DNA of 64,000 nt from Holacanthus passer (Eukaryota > Chordata > Actinopteri > Pomacanthidae). The notes under the pieces were generated by a model. It made no database searches, was not told where the DNA came from, and worked only from the letters and a program-made list of their open reading frames with translations. Shown here piece by piece: positions 24,138 to 36,492 of this stretch (position 1 is its first letter; every line of letters begins with the position of its first letter). The DNA lies in assembly GCA_025331565.1 (NCBI GenBank), contig JAFREQ010000011.1:15582001-15646000 (forward strand). The letters are read 5' to 3'. The translations under genes were made by a program, and so were the position numbers.

Positions 24138-24361
24138 CTCTATGTCTCTCTCTCTCTGACTCTGTGTCTATGTCTTTATCTCTCTCTCTGCCTATGTCTC
24201 TTTGTCTCTCTCTCTCTCTCTCTCTCTGCCTGTCTCTCTGTCTATGTCTCTCTGTGTCTGTGCCTCTCTCTCTGTCTCTCTGTATATGTCTCTCTCTCTT
24301 TCTGTCTCCCTCTCTCTGTGTGTCTCTGTCCCTCTCTGTCCCTGTCTCTCTCTCCCTCTGC
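23790..24361 (+). repeat. 570-bp pyrimidine-rich tract with a 102-bp higher-order repeat
   Basis: Almost entirely C and T, broken by TG and TATG steps, built from TCTC and TGTCTC. From 24031 a unit containing TGACTCCGTGTCTATGTC recurs at 24133, giving a 102-bp period. The long Ser/Leu reading frames here (up to 212 codons) and their Arg/Glu antisense are by-products of the repeat, not genes. Confidence 0.9.
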
Positions 24362-27300
24362 AACTCAGACTTTGGAGTTTGCATGAGATACCACTGGACC
24401 ATTGCAGCCATAAAGATAAAGATTGTTGAAGAGGGTTTTCACCTGATGGAGTGGTGCATTATGGTGCTCAGCGTATGATTCACTGTACAGTTAATTACAC
24501 ACACACTGTGAGCAGAGGGGATGAAACTCCCTCTATATCATAAACCCAGTGAAATCTTAACATGAGTGTAATGAAAAAGCTGAAGGAGGTCGGCACATAC
24601 TAAGGCCTGAAGTCTAGAGTATTGTTAAACATCTTTTAAAAAAATTTTTATCCATCTGATCCCTTCATTAGAAATCCAGCATGAGAGAGAGGTGAAGGTG
24701 GGAGCTGCATGGATTATGAGTATTGGAGACAGCAGTAACAAGGGACCACAGTCACATCATGAATTCCTCCAATCACAACAAGCTGGAATGATGAAACTCA
24801 GTAAACAGGCCATGCCAAACAGTGTCTTCCAAAAACACACAGTTGTTATTGCCAGGGTGCCAAGCACGTTCGCTCATCAAGCTTCATATTAAAGCTTTAA
24901 GTGAATTTTGAAATGTGGGTCTTTTGCATATTACTTCACTCGATACCTCACCTGAAGAGCCAGCCTCATGGCTTACCATGTTGTTTTAGGGCAGCATGTC
25001 CACCCACGCCCAATGTGCGTCTCACCACTGCCAACACTTCGCTTTATGTAGAGCATAAAGATGACTGGTTTATCTCAGGCGTATGCTGCCGGTCATGTCT
25101 CAGCTTAAGAAGAATCTATATTTTCTGAAGTGTGAAGCATGATGCATTTCCTTCGGGGAGAATCCAAGAAGTAGCAGACAACAGAAATGTCACGTCTGAA
25201 AGATAAAAATACTCATTTCATTTGTCAGAGTATTTCAACCAATACTGAGAAACTGAAGTTTGGAATAGGAGAGGTTGTAAATGTCCTTGCTGTAACATTT
25301 TTATAGCCACAAGTTTTATTACACCTGTCCTGGATCCATAAACTCATATTTAATTATGACCCACTTGTTTTTGTATATATGCAGTATGTATAAAATGTCC
25401 TGCCTCTCACCACAGTCTTTTACTTACAATCTCCACTATAACCCACTTTTATTGTAAATGACTTGAATTGAAACACCTTTTATCCAATATCCATCAATAA
25501 CAAACTGAAACCAAAGTGTCTCATACTTCACACTTTAGCTGTCAAGAGATTGAAAGTCTAAGGTTGCTCCTCAAACAGTGCAAACACTCATCTGTCAAAG
25601 GTCAATAATGTCAAGTGTTAGCTCTTGCTTTCACAGTCAACATGAGTTCAGCATGAACTGATTTGCCAGCTGTGAATTCTGCACTCTCGAAGGAACATTA
25701 GGACAAACAAAATATCACAGCAGTGAGGTGATGAGGATCCAAATATGCTGATTCTTAGAATTATTCCGGGATTTATCTCGGACTCCTCTGGGCTTTGACC
25801 CGTTGAGAAATGGCTACTCGGCCAAAGGGAGGTGTGATGTGTGTGACCTGATGGCAGCAGCGTGACTGTAGGGAAAAGTTCACAAGGTCAGAAAACTTAA
25901 GTAGTTTCTTTTTGTTTGCGAGAATGATTCATACAGGAAATATGTTCATGTATATTTCTGTAAAGGTGTCCTGAGATCCATGTTTGAAAATTGAAGCTTA
26001 TGAAGGGTGACATTTCTTCCCGCTGAGTGTGTGAACCATGATGCCAGTTTTTCTCCAGTATGCAAGTGACAGGTTGAGAAATACGGACATTGGAAAATTA
26101 ATACTTTGGCCAAATGTTGGTGCGACAAGAAAGGTCACTAAAGTCGATAGATTTTCTCCTCCTGGGAGTGTGACTGGATTTTATGCCACTCATAATGTCC
26201 CTCAGTTAGGAAGCTGAGAGCAGCTGTGGCTTGTCATAATTCTCTGTTAGCCTATTAGTTTGAGATCAGGCTTAATTTTTCCATTATCTTGAGTTAACAA
26301 ATGGATGGATTTGCTAAGTTTTGTCTGATAATGATAAATGTGTTGAAACTCTGCGGCAGAAATGTGAAGTTCAGGAGGCGGCTTTTAAACAAGGTGTGTC
26401 ACATCTGCAATATTTTAAACATCATATAAAAGGAGGCTGCTTGAACACAACTAAACATCATATGTTCTAAAAATAATTGAATTTGAACAGTATGAATGTC
26501 AAAATATTCACATGAGCTGATCAGTCTTGGTAATATTAGACAGACTCTTTACACCCCAGTGTAAACACAACTGAGCTCTCATGATACCTGTTATGTACAT
26601 GTACATGCATGTAAACATTCAATCGTTAATTTAAAGTGTAACTTACTCAGTAAAGGGGTTTTCCTATTATTTAGTTTAATTCTGTCTGTTTTTACTGAAA
26701 TTATGCAAAATGCAAAATTTAATGTATCAGCCAACATGCAGCAACAGGTCGTCTTTTTTTTTTTAAATGAACAATTACTACAACACGTGAAATTTTTTTT
26801 TGTTTTACTGCTTTTTGTTTCACACTCACACAGGCCATATGAGGACACATGACGTCTGCTCCACTGACTGAAGAAGACTGTGAGATGAGGCCGAAAGCAC
26901 CAAAATACACATCTCAAAGATTGAGAATGAATTTGCTCAGTTTATTAGATTTACTGACGTCTGACTGTCTACTTAACATTGTTTTGCATTCGTTGATTGC
27001 ATTGCACACGTCCTGATTTGCACGTTAAGCTCTTTATCCTGTTCGCCTGCTTCGTGTTTTGCCTGCTTCCTCCTGTTCTAATTTTACATGTTGTGTGTTT
27101 TAATGGATAATTTCACATGCAACCAAGAGACAACAGTTAAAAAAAGACTTTTAACAAATGCTCATTTGCAGTGATACTGATCAGTGTACAGGTGTTTTCG
27201 GGTTTTTCTGGACGAAGCAGCCGTCTCCTCAGGGACTCTGTGGGCATGCACAGAATGTGTTTCACTCACATCTCCATCTTCACGCTCCTGTTTGTTGAAC

Positions 27301-27800
27301 TGCACCTGTCAGAGTGAGACAAATGACCTCTCTTTGAGTCTGGAGTTCAGTGACTCCAGCCAACCCTCAACATCACTCTGCCCAACTTCACTTCAGAACA
27401 AGTCAGAATCATTCAGAATAACACCTTTTCACCTTGTCTGTTTTCAACATGTCAGCAGCCCCACAGTGGCAGCTGTGAGTCTGCCGTCAGACAGCCACAG
27501 AGTTGAACCATTGAATGAGGCTCTGGGTCACTGTTAAGTGCATCAAGTGTGCATGTAATGCGAACCATTACACAGCTGGAGCAGACAGCTGTATTGAGAA
27601 AAAAATGGAAATATGGTCGTTATGTGACTGGGAATCACAGTTGAAAGATGTCCAATGGAGAAAGGGTAGGACAATGAATTCTTGATGTTCATATCAGTCT
27701 TATGCAAGATGCACTATTCACAGGATGCACTAACAAAGTCATCAAATCAGTGTTTCTACCATCCCGGCTCCCAACTGCAGGAAAAGCTGCGGGTGAAGAG
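24362..27800. other. non-coding stretch, nothing recognised
   Basis: I see no exon with credible splice borders, no RNA gene and no repeat family I can name. A 117-codon frame at 27184-27537 starts with GTG and has no recognisable motif. Confidence 0.5.
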
Positions 27801-27808
27801 GTGATGAA

Positions 27809-27845
27809 AAGAAAGAAAGGAAGGAAGGAAGGAAGGGAGGGGGGA
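27809..27845 (+). repeat. (GGAA)n / purine-rich microsatellite
   Basis: GAAAGAAAGGAAGGAAGGAA and a G-rich continuation. A (TG)n run follows at 27917-27943. Confidence 0.85.
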
Positions 27846-27949
27846 GGGTAGAGTGAGAGGGAGAAAAGGAGGATGAGATGAAAAGGGGAAGGAAGGTTTG
27901 AAGAAAGGGACCAGGAGTGTGTGTGTGTGTGTTTGTGTGTGTGGATCGA

Positions 27950-30003
27950 ATAGAAGATAAGACGAGGAAATAGTAATCTAAATTGAAAAAACTGTGAAGA
28001 ACGGATCTCCAGATGGTGAGCTCCTGGACCCTTTTGGGAAAATCCCTCTTTCAACAAATAACATCAAGGTATTTGAGTAGAGCGTCTCTGAGGCCAAAAA
28101 CTGGGTGAACATATTCATGAAAACAGGAAGCCAGCCACTGTTTACAAATAGCGTGAATGCTTAGTTCATCTCTTCAGGACAAAGATAAAAATGTGTTAGT
28201 TCATATGGACAGAGGGACAACAGCAGGGTAGCTGTGGGATAAATGAGCCACCAGGGAAATTTATATGGGTCGATCAATATTTATATTCTATAATTCACAG
28301 AAAATCGGTGTAAAATGTTGTCACCCTGATCCAAACTGTACATGAATGAAGATTTAAACTGACAGACTGTGATATGAATGTGCAGTAGTGACAAGGTTTT
28401 CTATTCCTGCTGCACAGCTGTGTGTGAGTAATCTGATTTCTCATGTGTGTGTGTGTGCACCTGTAGAGTCCATACATGTACAGTCGACCTGCGAATGCGT
28501 GTATTCAAATCTGCGTGCGAGAATGAGTGCAGAGGTCTTCCTAATGTCGTTAATGTCAATCTGTACTACTGAAGCCCATAATAGCCCATGATTACAGATT
28601 GTAGGGAAAGAACGAGGCCAGTTACTGTGCATTGTTGTGTGGGGTGATTATATCTTTCAATTTGAGCCAGATGTTTCTAATGGAGGTCAGTTATTGGTCA
28701 CAGACATCACTTCAATTCTATATGCTACTGATTTCCACAAATTATTTGCCAAAGCTGAATATCTTTGTCTCTCTTTGACCTTAAGCATTTATTGTGTTTT
28801 TTTTTCCCCCTATGAGACAAAAAGCAATACATTTCTCTTTTGTGGTTCTTTGCCATAGCAACACTTTTAAATCCATGCAGCCATATTTGTGTTTTATAGG
28901 TCAACAGTGACATCTGCTGGTGAGATTTGTACCTGCTGGAATATTTCATTAAACAGTCCTGGCAATGGAGCAATCAGTTTAGATGTGGAAGTATGTGGGG
29001 GCATTTATGAGCTCACAAGACAAATCAAAGCTCCTTTTATTGCCTTGAATCAGTATAACCTTTAGTAAAGCCTTTGTGAACTCAAGACCGGTCAGATAAT
29101 CTCTACTCTCTATCGCACTCGTCTGTAGATCAGTGTCTCTGAAAGTAATAAGACGAGAAGATCTCTGCCTAATCTCCCTTCACATGTGGGATTTACTCTC
29201 CTGTTAGCGCTGCGAAATGACTTTGTAACTTTCTTTTCAACATTGAATAAACCCATCAAATGTTAACTGTCTCTGAACAGAAAGGTGAACCTTAAAGACT
29301 GATTCCAGGCTGCCAATCATCACATTGAGACTGTATCATTTCTCCTCTATTTTACAATATAAACTGCAGGAAGTGGAGTTGACCTTCATTTCTTTCCATC
29401 CTCCTATTGCTGCTCGCTCCCCCTGTTCCCATCCTTTCCCCAATCCTTCACTCCTCCTCATATGTTCTTCCCTCCAGGCCTCTCTTCTGTCTTTTCTCTT
29501 GCCAATTTCACCACCTCCTTACTTCTTCTTTCACTGCAGATACTTCCTACCTGCCCAATTCACTTTGTTTAACTTGTTCCTGTTTATTGCACATTATTTC
29601 TGGGACTCTTCGTTTCATCAGTATTACATTACATTCATTATGGATTTAACTACTCATTATTCTTATTATCATTATATAAGGAGGGTATGAATAAATACCA
29701 GTTTATTATTTTCTCCATATTTCCCTACATTGTTTTGTTTGCTTTACATCCGAAATGCAATTACCCAGAGCACAAAATGACATCATCAATTTGTCTTGTC
29801 CAACCACCAATCCAAACCTTCAAACAGTTGAACTATTGATTGGTTATCAAAACAGTTACAGATTAATTTTCTGTTAACTGACTAATCAATTAATCCAATA
29901 ATTGTTTAAACTCTAATTTGACATACGTTTGTGCAGTTTAATCTATAATGATGCATCATGTGTTATGAGCTCTTCATATGTTTTGTATGTGGAATTGTAA
30001 TTA
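27950..30003. other. non-coding stretch, nothing recognised
   Basis: Only short unsupported frames and small TG runs (around 28446). No family recognised. Confidence 0.5.
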
Positions 30004-30098
30004 GTAAAGTAACAAGTAATTATAGCTATCAAATAATTCCAGTGGAGTAAAAAGTATACTTGAGTAAATGTACTTAGTTACCTTCCACCACTAGAGTG
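30004..30098 (+). repeat. end fragment of the 20.9-kb repeat family
   Basis: GTGGAGTAAAAAGTATACTT then GAGTAAATGTACTTAGTTAC then CTTCCACCACT is the usual end of this abundant teleost family. Confidence 0.55.
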
Positions 30099-30120
30099 GA
30101 TTAGACAGTATAGAGTTTGC

Positions 30121-30245
30121 CTTTCAACCACAGGAAAAAAAAAAAAACATCTGTCCTTCTGAAGTGTCCTTGAGCAAGACACTTAATCCTGACCAGCTCC
30201 AGTGATTTGGATTTGTGACTGTGTGACTGCGCTGCATGAACCAAA
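30121..30245 (+). repeat. teleost interspersed repeat fragment
   Basis: GTGTCCTTGAGCAAGACACT and TAATCCTGACCAGCTCC match a phrase common to a fish repeat; a poly-A lies inside it. Confidence 0.45.
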
Positions 30246-31890
30246 TCTCTTTAAGAAGAGACTCGTTAACATGTAATTTCAGCTCTTAGTCATGTTATTT
30301 TGATGACACGTTTATCTGCAGCATGAAACCCACTTCAGAACATAAAACCATACTTCTATATTTCCTCACATCATTTAAATTGTTCTGTTAAAATGTGCAG
30401 GATGAATGCAGCAATTTCCAAAACGATTACAAAACATGTTCTGTGACACATTGCGTCAGCCAGACAATTCGTATAAGGTCATCAATCTGCCTCCCAGTTG
30501 ACTTGATTTCAACATTTTGTCGGCACGTCAGCGATTTTTCAAGCTGTGCTGCATCTGATAAGTGCTTTTGTCAGGCTGCATATCAGAGCCCTCTTCAGCT
30601 GCAGTCTTTTTTGCGACTGGCATTAACTAGAATGACAGAGGCCCACTTCATACGCCCTCTACATCATCTTCACTTTCCTTTTTATAAACCTCTCATCAGC
30701 CTCTCTCTCTCTCTCTCCCTCCTGCTCACCCCGTCTCTCTCTCTCTCTCTCTCTCAAATCCCTCTTCTCTCCCCTCTTCCACTTAATTTTCTCCAATTTA
30801 CTCCGCTTCCCCCACCTCCTCTCCTCTCCCTGCCTTCCTCCATCCCTCAGTCTCATGGGCATTTTGCAGTCACATAGTCAGGCATGTGAGGTGAAGGACT
30901 TATGTAATCTGCTCTCTCCATACAGTCTCCTCTTCTTTTTAAATGTATGTCTGTCTTTCTCGCCACAGCAGTGCTAATTTAACAATGAAGTGACAGCAAA
31001 TTCACCTCTTGTCTTTATGTGGAGGAATCCTGTTTTAAAGGACATGCTTCGATGCACACAGCTGTTTTTCTGTCTGTCAAAATACATATAGTCTTTGACA
31101 GTTTTTACTTAATAAATACTGTGATTCTTTTAAAATGACTTAAATAAATTTTTTTTTGAAGAATTACAGACACATGCAGTCTCATTTCCTCTTATCCTGG
31201 TGTTATGCTGAACACCAATGAGCTGGAAATTCATTTTTACAGTTGAAATAATTCCCAATGTTGGGAGAAAAAAAGAGCCAAACAAACCAAAAACTTAATC
31301 TGTCCTGAGTAAGCAGAAATAGTGAGGTGTTAGCATATTGGATAATTCCATCCCAGCAAATAGCGGGCAATGTGGAGGTAGGCAATATTCAGTCAAATCC
31401 GTGTGATAGATAGCAGAGAGGCTCATCATGCAAGTCTATCCATCCTGAAATTCAATTTATATTCCTCCAGTTATACCTCAGAAAAACTTGGCCTGAATGA
31501 GAACTGGCTGACTGGGGACTTAAGGTATTTAATCACATGAGCTCCCATATAAGTGGTATATATTTATATGTATATGTGATATTCTGAATTGTAAATAAAT
31601 GAATAAGTAATTGCCAGAAGCGTATTTTTATTTGAGATGATTTTGCGATTAAGACTAATAAAAAGAGCAAATGCGATGAGGACGTTAAAGATGCACCTTT
31701 AATATGATCAAAAACAGGATGTAAAAGCAGTTCAGAGAAACGTCGCTGTAGCCTCCTACGTTCTGTCTGTTTTCATATACAGAGATGAAACTGCTATGTT
31801 GGCTGAGCCGCAACTTCAAAATGCTAATTTCTACTGAGCATCTGACTCAGTTCTCGTTGTCTAAGACAGACACTGTGCATAATGTGAATA
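30246..31890. other. non-coding stretch with (TC)n runs
   Basis: (TC)n at 30699-30719 and 30737-30756. The 160-codon frame at 30395-30877 runs through these repeats and shows no domain, so I do not call it a gene. Confidence 0.5.
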
Positions 31891-31902
31891 TGTGTATGCG
31901 TG

Positions 31903-31904
<2 letters not shown>

Positions 31905-31936
<32 letters not shown>

Positions 31937-31948
31937 TGTGTGTGTGTG
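31905..31948 (+). repeat. (TG)n microsatellite
   Basis: Long TG array with a single GAG interruption. Confidence 0.9.
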
Positions 31949-32154
31949 CATTCACTGCATGTGTGTGCCTGTGCGTGGGTGCCTGGGTGGTGGATTGACT
32001 TGAACCCAGGGGCAGTCCTGGAATAGACAAACTCACTCATCTGTTTCTAATGAAGAATAATGCACTGCTTTGGACACAGACAAAAGCCTTGCCCTCTTAC
32101 ACACATGCACACACACAATGCATATTTATCAGAACACACAGTCATGCATTGTGT

Positions 32155-32178
32155 GCACACACACACACACACACACAC
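32155..32178 (+). repeat. (CA)n microsatellite
   Basis: Eleven to twelve CA units, with scattered CA steps from 32099 on. Confidence 0.85.
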
Positions 32179-32309
32179 ATGCACCTACAACACATGCCCA
32201 TGGCTGATCCTCATGATCCTGCAGGCCCCATTAACAGTTTCTGGCCTTCACACATACAAAGAATACACACAAAGCATATGCACACATTAGCAGAGCAACT
32301 AGACTGATT

Positions 32310-34960
32310 GCTTCATGTTTTCAAATCCTGTCCACATATATAAAAAGATAAACTAAGATAAAACGTAGCTGGGGCCCGCATTTGGTACAAGCTACTTTGC
32401 ACAAAAATAAAAATGAAAAAGACAGGCCTCCTTAAATCCATTACTCTCAATGTGACTTTTTGCATTGTTAAACATTATCAAACTGTCGAGAGTTAGCTGA
32501 GGATTTATAAAACTAATTTCAGTGTCCTTCAGAGATTTTATATCTTTGATTTGCCATTTTATTCGACAGGACAGCTGTAAGCGTACCCAGGACTGTTTCT
32601 GACACAGGCTAAAAAACGTTTAACCATTTTCATTAACTGTATCCTTTCAAATCTTGGCGGTTTACTTATCAATGATTGTTGAAAAAAAAAATCCAAACCT
32701 TTGATCAATAACAACGAGACATAACAAAGAATATTTTGCTCATCACCAAGTTATCGTTGGTTAAAATGTGTATTCATCATCATGCACAACAACAGATTTT
32801 GATTTTGGCAGCCGAGTGCACATTTGCTGCAAATATAATCCAACACAACCATCTTATAATAAGACATTTAATGATTCTTTTTTCTTTTTTTTTTTGCTGT
32901 TGTGCACGTCCACATCAAAGCAGAAAGACTCCTTGATTTGGTGGCACTGATGGCACGCGCCTGCCACAGACTCTCATTCGCTGTCACGCAATTGCTGGCA
33001 GGCTGAAATGTGTTTTCAAGCGAAGAGTCTGCAGTTCTGAGCTCAGTGGTACGCTGCATGTCAAACACCACCAATAAAGCCATATGATGAGCCTCTGGAG
33101 GGGGAAGCATGGTGACACTGATACAGCGAAATGACACTGGGAGATGAGTGGAGTTAATGACTTTCATCTGGCATCAGAGTCACTGCTGCATGAAAAGCCT
33201 CCATATGTATTACAAATGATTCCTTAATGGTTTTATTTTTCATACTGATATCAAAGAAGATATCGACATTTACATCAAATAGAGAAAGCACAAGTTAAAG
33301 GGAAAGAGTTAGTGCTGGATACAATAACAGTGATTTGGAAAAAAAAAACATTATGCAGTTTTAACATTATCTCTCAGGCGTATTTTGTTTCCTTTTATGT
33401 ATAGAAAATGACATAACAGTAGGTGAACAATACATTACTAACAAAGCACGAAGTGAGGTTTGCCATGAGGCGGGAGGATCATTTTTGATTTACATAAACA
33501 AGGTTTCAGGCTGAGGACTGAGACAGTGAACGCCCCACAGCACTGAAGGCTGGTTTATTTGAATCAATGTACAATAAGACATGGAAACTATACAAGTGCC
33601 TTTACAAATTTAAGTATTTCCCTCACCTAACACTAAATCTGAACAAACTGACTTCAGAGCAGATGAGCTAAAATAGCATTTTGTAGAAAGATGAAAATAC
33701 TAATACAGATGGTGCATTTTATATATTCTGTGCTCTATAAACACTGTCATCCAGCAGCAGCACTTTTAATTACCCTTAAAAAAAACAAAATATTTGTTCA
33801 TTGCTAACCTCTTAAACCTGATACATTAAGAAAATCTGCCACTTTATTAGGGATAAGTAGTCTAAGTGGAGTAAAGGCAGAGAGGCATCAGCGCGGTTCC
33901 TCCAGGCAGCTGCATAGTTCCACTGCAGAATTATTACAGCGTGTGTCGCTGCTGATTTCATTTGGTGATGAAGGTAATGAGGAAGGTCAGGCGTGGCAGG
34001 ACTTAGCAGAGGGTTTTTAGTCAAACATTAAAAACTCTGACCGGTGAAACAAGCTTATGTCACTCCAACTAAAACACAGAAGGAAACTCCTAAAGCGGGT
34101 TGCACAGTGATGTCTAATGCAGTTGTGCTGAGAAGAAGAAGAGAAGATGAAGAAGAAGACGCTTTATTTGGGTTTTACTTTTGTCTAAAGTGTTCATCAT
34201 CATTTTGGTTTGTTTCTATGATTTCATTCCACCTTAAACTCTTAAAATCTTTCTTTTCATCTTTTAATTTTTTACTCCGCATATTTTCTATGAGTATTCC
34301 ACTGATTCAACATTACTCTATAACATTGTTGGACCAGAAATATTATTTTTATTCCAAGCATTCTTCTTCCTTGTCAAAACCTGGCACCTACATTACCCAC
34401 AATGCAATTTGACTGCTGACAATTCAGTTCAGGATATTCCAGTGTGCTGTGTTAGGAGCAGCTAATACAGCCTCGAGCCTCAAACTGAGATGAGGAACGG
34501 TCTACAGATGTGTGGCAAGCTCACTTCTTTCTAACTCCTCACTTACATAAACTTGTAATCTTCAGACCCAACCAATGCTGACTCAAGTGACATCACTCGA
34601 GGCAATTGATCATGTCACAAAAAGCTTTACACAGCTTTCTTTCCGATGTGCAGTAGTCTGACCCAAAACTTGTAAATAGACTCAGTAGAATTCCCATTTA
34701 AGTCTACAGCATCTTTGCAAAAACATATTGCTATGTAAGGCAATGATAATGCTACGTAAGAGTCTCTCATGACATGTATGCTCTCTGACTCATACTCTCT
34801 TGCACACTTTCTTTCTCCAGCACTCACACAAACACGGAATCAAATGTATATCGCTGCAGTTTCAAGAGCCAATGACCTTCAGTGCTCACACTGCATGTTT
34901 TTCCAGTCACACAAATTTGTAAAGCTGGAGCATCCTGGGGGCTAAGAGACATTATCACAC
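32310..34960. other. non-coding stretch, nothing recognised
   Basis: Frames are short. The 122-codon frame at 34044-34412 is low-complexity (Glu/Arg then hydrophobic) with no motif. Confidence 0.5.
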
Positions 34961-34966
34961 AGACAC

Positions 34967-34970
<4 letters not shown>

Positions 34971-35014
<44 letters not shown>
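34971..35014 (+). repeat. (GA)n microsatellite
   Basis: 22 perfect GA units. Confidence 0.95.
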
Positions 35015-35017
<3 letters not shown>

Positions 35018-35116
35018 TATCTGTGCAATTCCAAGCCCTGTCCATCATGTGGCAGTGTGCAGCTTCTTAGGAGCTGCTGTCACAATGGAGCAGAGCCAGT
35101 CAAAGTCAGCCTAATC

Positions 35117-35119
<3 letters not shown>

Positions 35120-35171
<52 letters not shown>
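35120..35171 (+). repeat. (CA)n microsatellite
   Basis: About 26 perfect CA units. Confidence 0.95.
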
Positions 35172-35173
<2 letters not shown>

Positions 35174-36164
35174 TATGTCTGGTCTTTATCTCTGTGTGCA
35201 GCTTGAAGCTTACAGCCTGCCTCCCCCCCTGCGTTCTCCTGCTCCTCTCTCTTTGATGCCTCTCTGGAAACACAGGACCTGCTAATGGAGACAAGGAAAA
35301 GGCTTCTCACTACACTGCCTTCTTGTCATTCATGCCAATTCATTACAGTAATGTTTGAAAAGGAGGGGGAAATGGAAGGGGGGCAGATTTGCTGCGTCTG
35401 TTTTTCTTTACATTTGCAAAAAAAAAAAGTACTGTTTTGGTTGAGCAGTGTGACAAATGTTGTAAAATGACAGACGATCGTAACAAATTTTATTGATGTT
35501 TGAAGACTTGCCAAAGAAGAGACAGAGGAATGGTGCATTTTCTTTGTCTGCCTATATGTGGTGGATATAAGTGATTATTGTTGGTGCGCTTATTGAGGAA
35601 GATTCTTCCTTCTACTTTTTGCTGCTTCACTGTCTTCCTCTGTCTGTCTCTGTTCTTTTCTTGAACTATAATCAATCAATGCAAATTTATTTATCAAGTA
35701 CAGCTGAGTCACTGACCAAAAATTAACAAATATGTTCATGTGTGCAGACAAACTGACATGAGACCTCCATAATCCAAACAGGATAATGGACACGAAGAAG
35801 TAAGTTTCCATTTCCTCTGGCTCAAAATGTGTTGATCAGGAACCAACAGCTCTTCTTCTTCATGTAACATGATACTCACTCACTTAGTGTTGAACAGCTA
35901 TATTTCTAAATATGCCAGAAGCCACATTTCATTATCTGAGTTAAAGTATCTAAGTTCACTCTCGACCTTGGAGACAGCAGCTGAGTAAAAAGCCCCCCAG
36001 AAGGTCCATTTAGCAGCTGCTGTGGGGCTTTCAATTTCATGACTGGGCAAAATCCATCTGCTGGTGAAGGTCTTATGATATGATTGAAAGTTCATCAACA
36101 ACAATGAAATGAACAAGGTTTATCTATAGTCTAGTGTATAAGATTTGTTTACATTATATGCATA
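35172..36164. other. non-coding stretch
   Basis: No gene recognised. Between 35930 and 36100 lies a balanced-composition, non-repetitive block that could be a conserved element. Confidence 0.4.
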
Positions 36165-36412
36165 CTGTGCAATATTTCTGCAGTAGTTTACATAATGTGC
36201 AATATTCTACGTACACATTATATGTTTTACTTTTAACTTTTTAATTTATATACTTAAATTTCTTGTTTCTTACGCTACTAATTTTATTACCTTTATTCCT
36301 TCTATTTTTGTAATGTTGTGAAGGGAACGGACAAAACAAGAATTTCCTTGTATGGTGTAACTGCTGTTTCTTACTTTACGTACGACAATAAAGCTTCTTG
36401 AATCTTGGATAA
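36165..36412 (+). repeat. LINE (L2/CR1-like) 3' tail
   Basis: AACAAGAATTTCCTTGTATG, GTACGACAATAAAGC and TTCTTGAATCTTGG are the standard end of fish L2-type elements, preceded by T-rich 3' UTR. Confidence 0.6.
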
Positions 36413-36434
36413 GATATCATTATACACAAAATTA

Positions 36435-36492
36435 CTATATGTGGCCAAAAGTATGTGGTCACCCTGTCCACATCCTTTTGTTTACTTTTGGC
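36435..36492 (+). repeat. Tc1-like terminal-repeat fragment
   Basis: CTATATGTGGCCAAAAGTAT then TGTGGTCACC then TGTCCACATCCTTTTG is the outer end of a fish DNA transposon, in near-palindromic form. Confidence 0.5.

Noticed and set aside
23840..24478. 212-codon plus-strand frame and its overlapping frames
   Set aside because: Pure product of the pyrimidine repeat (Ser/Leu/Cys only); the antisense Arg/Glu frame likewise.
27184..27537. 117-codon plus frame
   Set aside because: Starts with GTG; serine-rich composition without a motif.
30395..30877. 160-codon plus frame
   Set aside because: Runs through (TC)n repeats, and there is no domain or splice context.
31890..32180. CA/TG arrays as a possible CRISPR or satellite array
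   Set aside because: Simple dinucleotide microsatellites; no spacer-repeat structure.
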